Positions 18,385-26,968 of a stretch of 64,000 bases of DNA are shown piece by piece. Below the pieces are notes generated by a model. It was not told where the DNA came from, did no database searches, and saw nothing but the letters and a program-made list of their open reading frames with translations. A program made the translations under genes and the position numbers. Within the stretch, counting starts at the first letter, position 1. Every line of letters begins with the position of its first letter. The DNA is from Novipirellula herctigrandis (GTDB lineage Bacteria > Planctomycetota > Planctomycetia > Pirellulales > Pirellulaceae): contig SJPJ01000001.1 in assembly GCA_007859835.1 (NCBI GenBank), forward strand, positions 4,356,971-4,420,970, read 5' to 3'.

Positions 18385-19143
18385 CTATCGTCCATCGCGG
18401 AGTCGGTAACCTAGGAAATTGTCAAGTTCCGGTTCTGCTTCAATCTCACGGACTGTCTCTTCGATGTCGTATTCGACCCGCCGGAACTCGATCATCTCTT
18501 GGTCAAAAATGACGTAGCAACTTCGTGGGTCGCCGTCACGCGGTTGGCCGACACTGCCAACATTAACCATCAACTTCAATGATGGATTTGAAACGCCGTA
18601 GCCGCCTGCTAAATCCACAGGGCGGATGAATCTTAGTTCAGGTGTGAACACCCCCGGCACATGTGTGTGGCCTTGGAAGCATAAATGGGGAATCATGGAA
18701 AACAGCTTTTCCATTTTCTTGCCGTTCTGAGTGTCTTCTGGGAAGACATACTCATTGGTGGGACTGCGCGGTGATCCGTGGACAAACAGAACACTTCCTT
18801 CACGGACAGTGCGTGGCAATTTGCACAAGTATTCCATTCGCTGGCGACTCGCTTCGGGCCCATCGGCACCACTTTCCAGCTGCGTTCTTGTCCAAAAAAT
18901 CGCCTGCTCCGCCGCGACATTGAAGCCTTCGGGGTCGAATAACGCACTGCTGTCGTGATTGCCCAACACGCAGAAATCGAATTTCATCGCTTGGTCCAAA
19001 CAGGCACACGGCTGTGGGCCGTAGCCGACCACGTCGCCGAGACAGACGACTCGGTCGACCTTTTGAGTCGCAACATCGTCTAGCACCGACCGGAGGGCGG
19101 CAAGGTTGCCGTGAATGTCACTAAGAATCGCAGTTCGCGTCAC
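18385..19143 (-). CDS. Metallophosphoesterase (YfcE/MJ0936-like), copy 1
   Basis: Calcineurin-fold metallophosphoesterase with a di-metal site. Seen: the metal-binding signature series SDIHGN, GDVVGYGP, LGNHD, FVHGSP and GHTHVPGV. The substrate is unknown; relatives act on phosphodiesters or phosphoproteins. I chose the GTG at 19143 (VTRTAILSDIHGN): it aligns with the start of the neighbouring paralogue and gives exactly the same length, 252 aa. The longer open frame to 19218 runs through three 16-bp repeats and is unlikely to be translated. It is a tandem duplicate of 19255-20013, 111 bp downstream on the same strand. Confidence 0.9.
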   Translation of the reverse strand: MTRTAILSDIHGNLAALRSVLDDVATQKVDRVVCLGDVVGYGPQPCACLDQAMKFDFCVLGNHDSSALFDPEGFNVAAEQAIFWTRTQLESGADGPEASRQRMEYLCKLPRTVREGSVLFVHGSPRSPTNEYVFPEDTQNGKKMEKLFSMIPHLCFQGHTHVPGVFTPELRFIRPVDLAGGYGVSNPSLKLMVNVGSVGQPRDGDPRSCYVIFDQEMIEFRRVEYDIEETVREIEAEPELDNFLGYRLRDGR

Positions 19144-19156
19144 GTCGGTTTGCTCT

Positions 19157-19204
19157 GGGCGTTCGGAAATACGGGCGTTCGGAAATACGGGCGTTCGGAA
19201 ATAC
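19157..19204. repeat. Three tandem 16-bp units between the phosphoesterase genes
   Basis: Unit gggcgttcggaaatac, three perfect copies. A 16-bp period cannot keep a reading frame, which supports placing the start of the downstream gene at 19143, outside the repeat. It lies in the leader of copy 1. Confidence 0.95.
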
Positions 19205-19254
19205 GGGCTCTCAAACAAAAAGAATTCGGACCACCAAGCGGCAATCCGGCTTCT

Positions 19255-20013
19255 TTATCGCCCATGTTTGAGTCGGTCGCCCAACGCATCGGCTAAATCA
19301 GGGACCGCATAGATCTTATTGGCAACCGAATCAATGTTATAGTCAACACGACGAAACGTCACCGTCTTTGCTTCGGTATCTAAAATCGCATAGCAGGACC
19401 GGCGATCCTCATCACGCGGTTGGCCCACGCTGCCGACATTGATCATCACTTTCTCGCGAGAGAGTTGGTAAACGTGATCACATTCATCGGGGGAAATGAA
19501 TTCACACTCTGTCGTAAAGACGCCCGGCAAATGGGTATGCCCCATGAAGCAAACATGCTCGATCTTGCCGAACAAAATCTCCATTTTTCGGGTGTCAAAC
19601 ACATACTCGGGAAAGACGTATTCGTTCGTCGGATCTCGTGGTGAACCATGAACAAAACGGTATTCGCCTTCGTCAATCTGGCGCGGCAATTCACCTAGGA
19701 AGTCCCAACGTGCATTCACTTGGTCCGGAGAGCCTGGGCCATTATCAAGTTGGTCCCGCGTCCAATAGATCGCTTGCAGGGCCATCGGGTTGAATCCTTC
19801 CGGATCGAACAGAGCCGCTTGGTCATGGTTGCCTAAAATCGTAAGTTTGGCTTCCTTCATTACCGAGTCGAGACATTCGCATGGATTCGGCCCATAGCCA
19901 ATGATGTCGCCGAGGCAGTAAATGTCATCCACATTTACGGTACGAATATCCGCCAGCACTGCAGTGAGCGCGTCGTAATTTCCGTGAATGTCGCTAATCA
20001 ACGCGCGTTTCAC
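19255..20013 (-). CDS. Metallophosphoesterase (YfcE/MJ0936-like), copy 2
   Basis: Paralogue of the gene at 18385-19143 with the same ordered metal-site motifs: SDIHGNYDAL, GDIIGYGPNPCECLD, LGNHDQAALFDPEGFN, FVHGSPRDPTNEYVFP, GHTHLPGVF and NVGSVGQPRDEDRRSCY. Both copies are 252 aa and similar along the full length, so this is a true tandem duplication with divergence, not a truncated copy. ATG at 20013 directly precedes the first strand. It is divergent from tsaB. The segments RDEDRRSCYAI and DYNIDSV are shared, suggesting the same substrate class in both. Confidence 0.92.
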   Translation of the reverse strand: MKRALISDIHGNYDALTAVLADIRTVNVDDIYCLGDIIGYGPNPCECLDSVMKEAKLTILGNHDQAALFDPEGFNPMALQAIYWTRDQLDNGPGSPDQVNARWDFLGELPRQIDEGEYRFVHGSPRDPTNEYVFPEYVFDTRKMEILFGKIEHVCFMGHTHLPGVFTTECEFISPDECDHVYQLSREKVMINVGSVGQPRDEDRRSCYAILDTEAKTVTFRRVDYNIDSVANKIYAVPDLADALGDRLKHGR

Positions 20014-20221
20014 TGAAATGTCCCGTGGGTCAAAGTGTCAATGGTGGGTCGAAGTGTTTATGGAAGATGCGTGCAACCGGATTGTAAGGGGAACCAATTT
20101 TTCACGGCAATCCCACCGCAAACAGATAAGCCATTATTTCAAGCTCATAGCGGGAAAAGGCAGCTTAGCTTTGTCTGGTGGCTTTGCTCCGCTCCTTATT
20201 TTAGCTAAAAGAAGCAGAGCC

Positions 20222-20986
20222 ATGTCAGACCTAAACCCAATCGCGAGTACTTTCCCCCTCGCTAATGTCACTCAAATCGCGATCGAGACGACCGGACGTA
20301 CCGGTTCGATCGCCGTATTGAGTGCCGAACAAGTCATCCACCAAGAGACCTTGGGGCTCAATCGGCGTGCTGCAGCAGATATTGGGCCGGCACTCCAACG
20401 AGCGATTTCGATTGCCCGTGCTCTTTCGGATTCAATTGGATTTATTTCCGTCGCCGATGGTCCAGGCTCCTTCACAGGGCTGAGAATCGGCATCACGACT
20501 GCAAAAATGCTCAGCTATGCAATTGAGGCCCCTCTAGTGGCGGTTGACTCGGTCGCTGCGGTGGGGGCAACGGTTTTTGCGGAGCAACCGTGTAGCATCG
20601 AGACGCCTGACGCCGTGTTGGTGGCACTTGATGCATACCGCAGTCAGATATTTTCCGGCCAACTCCGTCGGATGGAATTGTTGACTCCATTGGAAAAATT
20701 GTCGCAGAGTTGGTCCAGTCATCCCGATGGCATTGCGATGGTCGACATGGACCATTGGGATGATCAGCTTGGGCAATGCGAAGGTGAGGCGCTTTTGTTT
20801 GCTGGCGATGCGAAGCCGTTTAGTAAGTCATCGGTAACGATGGCAAGTCGGTCGCAAGCCGATGCAGTCGGAGTTGGCTTGTTGGGGTTTCGCGCGGCGA
20901 CCCTTGGCCAATGGAGTGACCCGTTTGCATTGATCCCACGTTACCTTCGGGGCAGTGCCGCCGAAGAAAAAGCAGCAAAGCAATAA
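20222..20986 (+). CDS. tsaB: tRNA threonylcarbamoyladenosine biosynthesis protein TsaB
   Basis: Partner of TsaD/TsaE in making t6A37 on ANN-decoding tRNAs. Seen: N-terminal IAIETTGRTGSIAVL (ASKHA first motif), the diagnostic GPGSFTGLRIG, and SYAIEAPLVAVDSVAA, all in family order. ATG at 20222 (MSDLNPIAS) is closest to the fold; the frame is open back to 19988, which would overlap the divergent phosphoesterase start. Length 254 aa is slightly above the 220-240 norm. No tsaD or rimI is adjacent. Confidence 0.92.
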   Translation: MSDLNPIASTFPLANVTQIAIETTGRTGSIAVLSAEQVIHQETLGLNRRAAADIGPALQRAISIARALSDSIGFISVADGPGSFTGLRIGITTAKMLSYAIEAPLVAVDSVAAVGATVFAEQPCSIETPDAVLVALDAYRSQIFSGQLRRMELLTPLEKLSQSWSSHPDGIAMVDMDHWDDQLGQCEGEALLFAGDAKPFSKSSVTMASRSQADAVGVGLLGFRAATLGQWSDPFALIPRYLRGSAAEEKAAKQ

Positions 20987-21026
20987 TCATTGTGCATGTC
21001 GACTGCAACGACGGCACTTTGGCTAA

Positions 21027-21893
21027 TTAGACATCTGTCACGCGGCGAACGGATTTTCGTCGGGATCCATCAGACGGATGGAAATGAGGTCTCGGAACGA
21101 CTCCGCTGCTTCGAGTTGATGTTTCGGTGCGCTGTGAAGATGATTGCGCCGCGCCGTCCAAATCGCCGAGGTACTCCTCACGCACCTTGGGATGTTCTTT
21201 CACTTCCTCGGGACTGCCATCGATCAGCACTTGGCCCTGATAGATCACATAGCACCGATCCACTGTACCGAGAATTTCACGAGCGGCGTGATCGGTAATG
21301 AGGACACTGATTCCACTATCGCGGAGTTGCTTGATTACACCCTGAATCGATTGAACGGTGATCGGGTCGATTCCCGCGAAGGGTTCGTCGAGCATCACGA
21401 TCCGCGGATTAGAAACGAGGCAACGAGCAATTTCGAGTCGCCTTCGTTCACCGCCACTCAACCCCGCGGCCTTGCTCTTGCGAATGTGGGTAATGTTGAA
21501 CTCTTCAAGCAATTGCTCGGTTCGCACCTTCCTTTCCTTGCGCCCCATGCCGAGAAGTTCCAATAGGGCCGAGATATTTTGTTCGACAGTCAACTTCTTG
21601 AATACGCTCGGTTCTTGTGGCAAGTATCCCATATGACCATCCCGAGCTCGGCGGAACATCGGCCAATCAGTGACGTCTTGTCCTTCCACGTACACACGCC
21701 CGCGGTCCGGTTGGATCATTCCACAAATCATCCGAAAACAGGTCGATTTGCCAGCTCCATTGGGGCCCAGCAAACCAACGATTTCCGCCTCATTGACGTG
21801 CAAATTCACGCCATCGACAACACGCCGGCGCCCGTAGGTTTTTTGTAGATCGATCGCTTGTAGGATCGTTTGCGTTTCGGTGATCGCATCCAT
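21027..21893 (-). CDS. lptB: LPS export ABC transporter ATP-binding protein LptB
   Basis: Cytoplasmic ATPase of the LptB2FG complex, which extracts lipopolysaccharide from the inner membrane. Seen: Walker A GPNGAGKST at about 43-51, Q-loop YLPQEPSVFKKL (typical of LptB), signature LSGGERRR, Walker B IVMLDEPFAGIDP and H-loop ITDHAARE. The last about 40 residues (after YLGDL) are a Ser/Arg-rich extension not found in the E. coli protein. It lies 40 bp downstream of the signal peptidase gene on the same strand. Presence fits an outer membrane with LPS, as now accepted for planctomycetes. Confidence 0.93.
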   Translation of the reverse strand: MDAITETQTILQAIDLQKTYGRRRVVDGVNLHVNEAEIVGLLGPNGAGKSTCFRMICGMIQPDRGRVYVEGQDVTDWPMFRRARDGHMGYLPQEPSVFKKLTVEQNISALLELLGMGRKERKVRTEQLLEEFNITHIRKSKAAGLSGGERRRLEIARCLVSNPRIVMLDEPFAGIDPITVQSIQGVIKQLRDSGISVLITDHAAREILGTVDRCYVIYQGQVLIDGSPEEVKEHPKVREEYLGDLDGAAQSSSQRTETSTRSSGVVPRPHFHPSDGSRRKSVRRVTDV

Positions 21894-21933
21894 GCTTCGT
21901 ACTCTTTTGTTTTGCCGATTTTTACATGCGTGA

Positions 21934-23937
21934 CTAGCGGATCAGTTTCATTCGGCGAAAATTTGGGGTAAAGGGAACCGGCGAGTTCCACGAGTGAGGC
22001 CAAAACACCAGCAGCGCCTTTCCGACAAGCAGATCTCGGGGCACATACGAAGCGTCCGACCACTTGTCGGCATCTTCGGGCATGCCAAAGCGGACCTTCG
22101 TTCCCGCCCAACATCGAGCGTCGAGACTCTCCGGGCTATTGTCACCCATCGGGAAAAATTGGTCTTCTTCCAATTCAAACGTGACCTCGCGTCTCGCTTT
22201 CCAAACTGGTGACTCAGCCCACGTTTCGGGTTGGCCCATCATGTCTTGGATGTCAAAATCCGTAACCGCACCACCAGCAGCTTGCCAAACTTGGCGCATG
22301 TCATAGTCAGACATTCCTTCGCTACTGTCAGCGGTTGCGATGTAATATTTGTCGCGATCAACTCGCAAATGATGGATGGTGCTGTCGCCGCCTCGCACAC
22401 CAATTCCCAAAGGTGAAGCGTCCATCGGGTGCACCGCAGCGATGTACCGAGGGTAGGCCTCGTCGTCCGATCGGAATTTTCGAGCGTCAAACGTCGTCGG
22501 TGCATCGAATGCGACTAACTCGTCATTGACCCAAAGCAATATCTGGTCATCACAGTTGCTCATTCGCACCGAGACCCGTGAACCCGCTTTGACGATCGTT
22601 TGGGCGGTGGGGTGCAAATTCAGCCGTTCGGTTTCACTGTCGAACGGCAAAGGTTTGTCGTCCAAAATCGTCAACGCTGCGGTTCCGCTTGTTAAATCAA
22701 TTTGACATTGATGCCGAATGCCCGCTTCCACGATCTCCAGTAGCAGTTCTTTGCTGTCAGTCGACGTTTCGACTTCCGCTTCAAAGATCAGGTCACCGAC
22801 CCAATGGATGCCGTCACGCGACAATCCTTGGTTTCCAAACATGGCACGCTGCTTGAATTGCTCCGGGCCGACTCCCGATTGAAATGAATTCGACAAAACG
22901 CCCTGTGAGTAGCTCGTCAGCATCGACCAAGGACGACTCAGCGAACGTCGTTGGATCGCCGACGGTTTCTCGTCATACAAGACGTCTGCTGGGACATGAA
23001 TGTAAGAGTCGTACGAATAAAAATCGGTAATCAATCGGCTTGAGTAGGGATCAACATCGGCGAGTGATAAGCCTTTGTCCGCACGTTCCCATTGTTGTTC
23101 ATTGGGCCATCGGTGATAGTACCGAAGCCAATTCACGCGATCCGCTGCATCGCTCCCAAGCGTTGCTGTCATCGAATCGGTCGATTGGTTGACTTGCCAC
23201 GAATCTTGCGGAACGCTGGTCGCGTTTTCGCTCCAAGGTTGCCACCGGCTAGGGTACTTTGATTTGACTAGCACCTCCGATTGGTAATCGGTGTCATGCA
23301 CCAAGTGACGCATCGACAAGATTTTTTCGGCGGGCTTGTGCAAGATTTTGTCTGGATCGTTTGATCCGGTCGGCCGTGTAAAGGCATCACCGTGATGGAG
23401 CGTCAATGTTTCGCCGGGCAGTCCGACAAGCCGTTTGATGTAGTTTTGTTTTGGGTTGCCAGGGAACTTGAAAACGATCACGTCCCATCGCTTTGGTTCC
23501 GAAATCGTGTAGGCAAACTTGCTGACTAAAATCCGGTCACCGTTGAAGGTGCCGTGGTCCGCAATATTCGCTAGATCCATCGGGTTGATGTGGCGACAGT
23601 TTGGGCAAATCCCGGCAACCACGGCATTTTCGGTGACTGGGCCGCGCCGTTCTAAACTGGCACCGACTTGGAACGGGGCTCCACAACGGTCACAGAACAT
23701 GTCTTTATGGGCGCCCATCAAAGTTGGGGCCATCGAACCCGTTGGAATCACGAATGCTTCGGCCAAAAAGGCACGGAACAATAGCGCCAATATAAAGGCG
23801 ACGACAAACGCCTCGACCGTTTCGCGTTGCGCGGCCGTGCGGAAGGTTTCGGCACGAACCTGAGCGGGGCTGCGGTGCCCCTTGGCGTCCTTCGCATCTG
23901 TTGCCGAGCTGGATTCAGTAGTGTTTTTTCGGCTCAT
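21934..23937 (-). CDS. lepB: Signal peptidase I with zinc-ribbon-like and large inserted domain
   Basis: Type I leader peptidase that removes Sec signal peptides outside the inner membrane. Seen from ATG 23937 (667 aa): one membrane helix (about 43-65), catalytic Ser68 in IPTGSMAPTL, catalytic Lys168 in NYIKRLVGLPGE, and the terminal box GDNSPESLDAR near 598-608. Two features are unusual. Between the Ser and Lys sits a CDRC (82-85) ... CPNC (111-114) pair resembling a zinc ribbon. Between the Lys motif and the last box lie about 400 extra residues, of which part (about 380-540) alternates hydrophobic strands and resembles a LamG/concanavalin-type beta-sandwich. E. coli LepB has 324 residues. 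The open frame to 24003 adds 22 residues before the ATG and was rejected. Confidence 0.92.
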   Translation of the reverse strand: MSRKNTTESSSATDAKDAKGHRSPAQVRAETFRTAAQRETVEAFVVAFILALLFRAFLAEAFVIPTGSMAPTLMGAHKDMFCDRCGAPFQVGASLERRGPVTENAVVAGICPNCRHINPMDLANIADHGTFNGDRILVSKFAYTISEPKRWDVIVFKFPGNPKQNYIKRLVGLPGETLTLHHGDAFTRPTGSNDPDKILHKPAEKILSMRHLVHDTDYQSEVLVKSKYPSRWQPWSENATSVPQDSWQVNQSTDSMTATLGSDAADRVNWLRYYHRWPNEQQWERADKGLSLADVDPYSSRLITDFYSYDSYIHVPADVLYDEKPSAIQRRSLSRPWSMLTSYSQGVLSNSFQSGVGPEQFKQRAMFGNQGLSRDGIHWVGDLIFEAEVETSTDSKELLLEIVEAGIRHQCQIDLTSGTAALTILDDKPLPFDSETERLNLHPTAQTIVKAGSRVSVRMSNCDDQILLWVNDELVAFDAPTTFDARKFRSDDEAYPRYIAAVHPMDASPLGIGVRGGDSTIHHLRVDRDKYYIATADSSEGMSDYDMRQVWQAAGGAVTDFDIQDMMGQPETWAESPVWKARREVTFELEEDQFFPMGDNSPESLDARCWAGTKVRFGMPEDADKWSDASYVPRDLLVGKALLVFWPHSWNSPVPFTPNFRRMKLIR

Positions 23938-24281
23938 AGGGGGGATTTCGGGAACGCGAATCGAGGATTGAGGGAGTTTGGGGCAAACAGAGGCGGTATT
24001 CAAACAAGCATCCTAGCGACTTTACTAGGTTTACGGAACTTCGATTTCATTCGTTCACTCTAGCAGGTCTCCGACTCCACAAAAGAGCGTCCACAGCGGT
24101 GATTTCGCGGAGCGAAAGGTGGCAATTTGGAAGCAGAGACGCCAAAGTGAGGAATTGGAAGCAAATCGGCTCTCGACTCGGACTGCACGGAATCCGATCA
24201 TCCTTTAGAATATTGTCGAGTGTCTTGACGGTTCGCTGAGCGTTTTCATCGAGCATTTTCACTGTGCTGTTCCCGTAATGC

Positions 24282-26204
24282 ATGTCCATGTCCTTTCGTC
24301 CAAATTGCTCACAATCTTGGTTTTCTGCATGGGTTGCCCCGCTGGTCGGCGCGATTTTGATCGCGATTTCCTCGTCCTTCGGATTCGGAGAAGAAAGCAA
24401 TGCTGATAGCGAGCCCCTTAAAGAAGTCTCGGATCAGCAAACGCGGGTTTCTCAGCTTATCGAACGACTAGGCAGCGAAAGCTATGCGACGCGCATGCGT
24501 GCTCGTGAGTCGCTTCAGAGGCTGGGGCTCGAAGCATTTGACGAATTGCATTTGGCTCTGTATCACGATGACAGCGAAATCGCGATGACCGCGCGTCATT
24601 TGGTCAGCAGTTTATCGGTCAGTTGGTCCAAAGAAACGGACATCGAAGAAGTTCGCGAAGTCTTGTATGAGTATGGCGCACAAAGTGAAGATGAACGGCG
24701 CAGTCGGATTTCGATCCTGGCCGATTTGCCTGAGCGAGCTGGGTTGGCGGCGCTTGTTCGGTTGACTCGATTCGAACCCTCATTGGCACTCAATCGTGTT
24801 GCCGCGTTATCGCTGATGCGGCAAGCGACCAGCGACGACGATGCTGTGCGACGCCAGAACGCCGAAGAAATTCAACGCGGCCTCGGTGAGGGGGGGCGTG
24901 CACCTGTGGCTTGGCTTGCGGCCTACGCTGATGACCTTGTCAGCCATTCCTACGATGCCTCGCGATGGCGAAAACTGGTTAACGAGCAACGGCGCCAAGT
25001 CGACACTGGATCGGTTCTATCCGTATCTGGAGCCTCGGTCCTCGAATTGGTCCGTGTTTGTGCTAACTATGCTTGGCTGCAACATCAAGCCGACGATGCT
25101 TTTCAGTTGGTCTCCGAAAACTTAGACCTCGTGCAACCTACCACGCGTGATTTAAGCGAAGCATGTGGCTGGGCGATCAAGACCGGATTGTATTCCATTG
25201 TCTTGGAACTTCAAAAACGGCACGCTTCGATTTTTGAGGGGCAGCCGATGCTGCTCTACTCCGCTGCCGAAGCACATCGGGCCAGCGGCAGCGATGACCA
25301 GGCGAATCAATTGGCCAATAAGTCACTTGCGATCCGCCCACTCCCATCCTCCGAAAAAGAACGCGAAGCGATGTCTCCCAATGAGTTGGCTGAAACCGCT
25401 CAGGCCCATCGTGAAATTGCCCAGGAACTTCAATCGCGAGGCTTGTTTGATTGGGCTGAAAGCGAATACCGCTTGATCATTGACAACCTTGACATCGTCA
25501 TGCCCCCATCGCCAAGAACTCGTGAATTGCTGGCGAGAATGCTAGCCGAGTTGCAGCGTCATCAAGAGGTTGTCGATGTCTTGTCGCCATTGCTTGAGCG
25601 ACTCGAAAACGACGACCAATTCAAAAGTGAACTGAATACCGGTCGATTCACCTACGACAGTATGCGAAGCGATATCCAGTGGCATGCTGCCTTAGCGAAG
25701 GTCGACGCAGGCGAAATTGCCGAAGCGAAGCCACTCATTCAAAAAGCGTTTCGGCTCTATCCCGACAACATTGATATCTTGATCGCCATGTACCATTTGG
25801 ATCCGAACGATGATGAGTGGGTGAAGATGGTCGAAACTCAACTCGAGCAAAGCGTGCGAAATGCCCAGCAAACAATTGACAACATCGAAACGTTAATGAA
25901 TCGCCCGGGCCGCATTATTCGCAGCGATTCGGCGTTAGCAGGGGCTTTGAATAGTTACGCCTGGTTGGTCGGCAACACCAAAGGCGACTACGAGCGGGCG
26001 CTGCGTTACAGCCAACGGTCGCTGGAACTGATTCCGAATGATCCCGAACTCCTTGATACGCTGGCGAGGTGCCACTATGCCGTAGGCGATTACCCAAACG
26101 CTCTGAGTACACAATTGAAAGCGGTTCGGCTGATGCCTCACTCGCCGCAGATGCTCCGCCAACTTGACCTTTTCGAAAAGAAAAATGCCGAGCCACAACC
26201 CTAA
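24282..26204 (+). CDS. Exported HEAT-like / TPR repeat protein
   Basis: Function not recognised. Seen: a hydrophobic N-terminal segment (FSAWVAPLVGAILIAISSSF) that may be a signal peptide or anchor; residues about 55-110 resemble HEAT-type helices found in planctomycete proteins (LGSESYATRMRARESLQRLG); the second half holds TPR-like helices, including a clear final pair around YERALRYSQRSLELIPNDPE and DTLARCHYAVGDYPNALST. Such proteins normally act as periplasmic scaffolds. ATG 24282 and 24288 are both possible. The gene converges on the Fur-type regulator with 138 bp between them. Confidence 0.85.
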   Translation: MSMSFRPNCSQSWFSAWVAPLVGAILIAISSSFGFGEESNADSEPLKEVSDQQTRVSQLIERLGSESYATRMRARESLQRLGLEAFDELHLALYHDDSEIAMTARHLVSSLSVSWSKETDIEEVREVLYEYGAQSEDERRSRISILADLPERAGLAALVRLTRFEPSLALNRVAALSLMRQATSDDDAVRRQNAEEIQRGLGEGGRAPVAWLAAYADDLVSHSYDASRWRKLVNEQRRQVDTGSVLSVSGASVLELVRVCANYAWLQHQADDAFQLVSENLDLVQPTTRDLSEACGWAIKTGLYSIVLELQKRHASIFEGQPMLLYSAAEAHRASGSDDQANQLANKSLAIRPLPSSEKEREAMSPNELAETAQAHREIAQELQSRGLFDWAESEYRLIIDNLDIVMPPSPRTRELLARMLAELQRHQEVVDVLSPLLERLENDDQFKSELNTGRFTYDSMRSDIQWHAALAKVDAGEIAEAKPLIQKAFRLYPDNIDILIAMYHLDPNDDEWVKMVETQLEQSVRNAQQTIDNIETLMNRPGRIIRSDSALAGALNSYAWLVGNTKGDYERALRYSQRSLELIPNDPELLDTLARCHYAVGDYPNALSTQLKAVRLMPHSPQMLRQLDLFEKKNAEPQP

Positions 26205-26342
26205 AGCGGTTCGCAATGAGTGCCTTGCTTCTGAGTGTCTGGTGCATCGCGCATTACTCGATCGCCAAATCTGAATGGGGGCCAAATCTGAATGCGGGCT
26301 TGGTCTTTAGGACGCCGATAACGCATTGGCGATAAGCCGCGT

Positions 26343-26789
26343 TTATTCGCGACACTGGTTGCAGTGTCCGCGAAGTAGGATTTCCGTCACCTCGCCAACC
26401 GAATCGCTTTTTCGGCGGCTATTGGCAGTTAATTGCACGTCTGCCAAGCAGGTTACCGAACCACAATCCACACAAAGAAAATGAGGGTGGTTTGTTTCGT
26501 CTTGCGAATCAGGGTCGATCGCTTCGAACCGCCAAACATGGTCACCAAGTTCAGTGCGGCGTAGCAGTCCCGCATCGGTCAAGTCATTCAGGTTGCGAAA
26601 CGCAGTCGCTTTGTCGACGCCCATTTTCGATAGCGATTGGGCGACGTCAGCGTGAGTCAACGGGGACGAGGATTCACGCAATATCCTCAATGCTGCGGTC
26701 CGCGCAGGAGTGGCACGCAGTCCCGCATCGCGGATTGCTTGTTGAATCTCCGGAAAGGTCGAAAGCATCGTATTTGCGCGATCGTTCAT
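26343..26789 (-). CDS. Fur-family metalloregulator, probably Zur-like
   Basis: Dimeric metal-sensing repressor. Seen: winged helix (LRATPARTAALRILRE, SKMGVDKATAFRNLNDLTDAGLL), then the metal site HPHFLCVDCG with a second Cys pair in HCNQC at the C-terminus, the structural zinc site of Fur proteins. Length 148 aa is normal. It is divergent from a ZIP zinc transporter with palindromes between, which favours a zinc-uptake regulator (Zur), although the sequence alone does not separate Zur from Fur or PerR. Start ATG 26789; ATG 26768 is also possible. Confidence 0.9.
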   Translation of the reverse strand: MNDRANTMLSTFPEIQQAIRDAGLRATPARTAALRILRESSSPLTHADVAQSLSKMGVDKATAFRNLNDLTDAGLLRRTELGDHVWRFEAIDPDSQDETNHPHFLCVDCGSVTCLADVQLTANSRRKSDSVGEVTEILLRGHCNQCRE

Positions 26790-26836
26790 GTTTGGGAGGG
26801 GTAGATGAGAGAACGGATTGCTTTCATCCTACGCAG

Positions 26837-26898
26837 ATGCACATTTATTGCAAGTGCATTCAGTTCCTTGGTTTTGGATACTTGCAATCGGATTGCAA
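26837..26898. promoter_or_regulatory. Two palindromes, candidate Fur/Zur operators between regulator and ZIP gene
   Basis: A perfect 7-3-7 inverted repeat TTGCAAT-CGG-ATTGCAA lies at 26882-26898. A second, ATGCAC-N11-GTGCAT, lies at 26837-26859 and its spacer contains another TTGCAA-like core (ttattgcaag). Both lie between the divergent start codons at 26789 and 26969. The arrangement would let one protein control its own gene and the transporter. Binding is inferred. Confidence 0.6.
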
Positions 26899-26968
26899 TT
26901 CCCTAGGATTGGGGTTCGCTTTTTGTTCGAAGCGGCGTTCACCTTTTTTATGATAATTTTGCCGTTCC

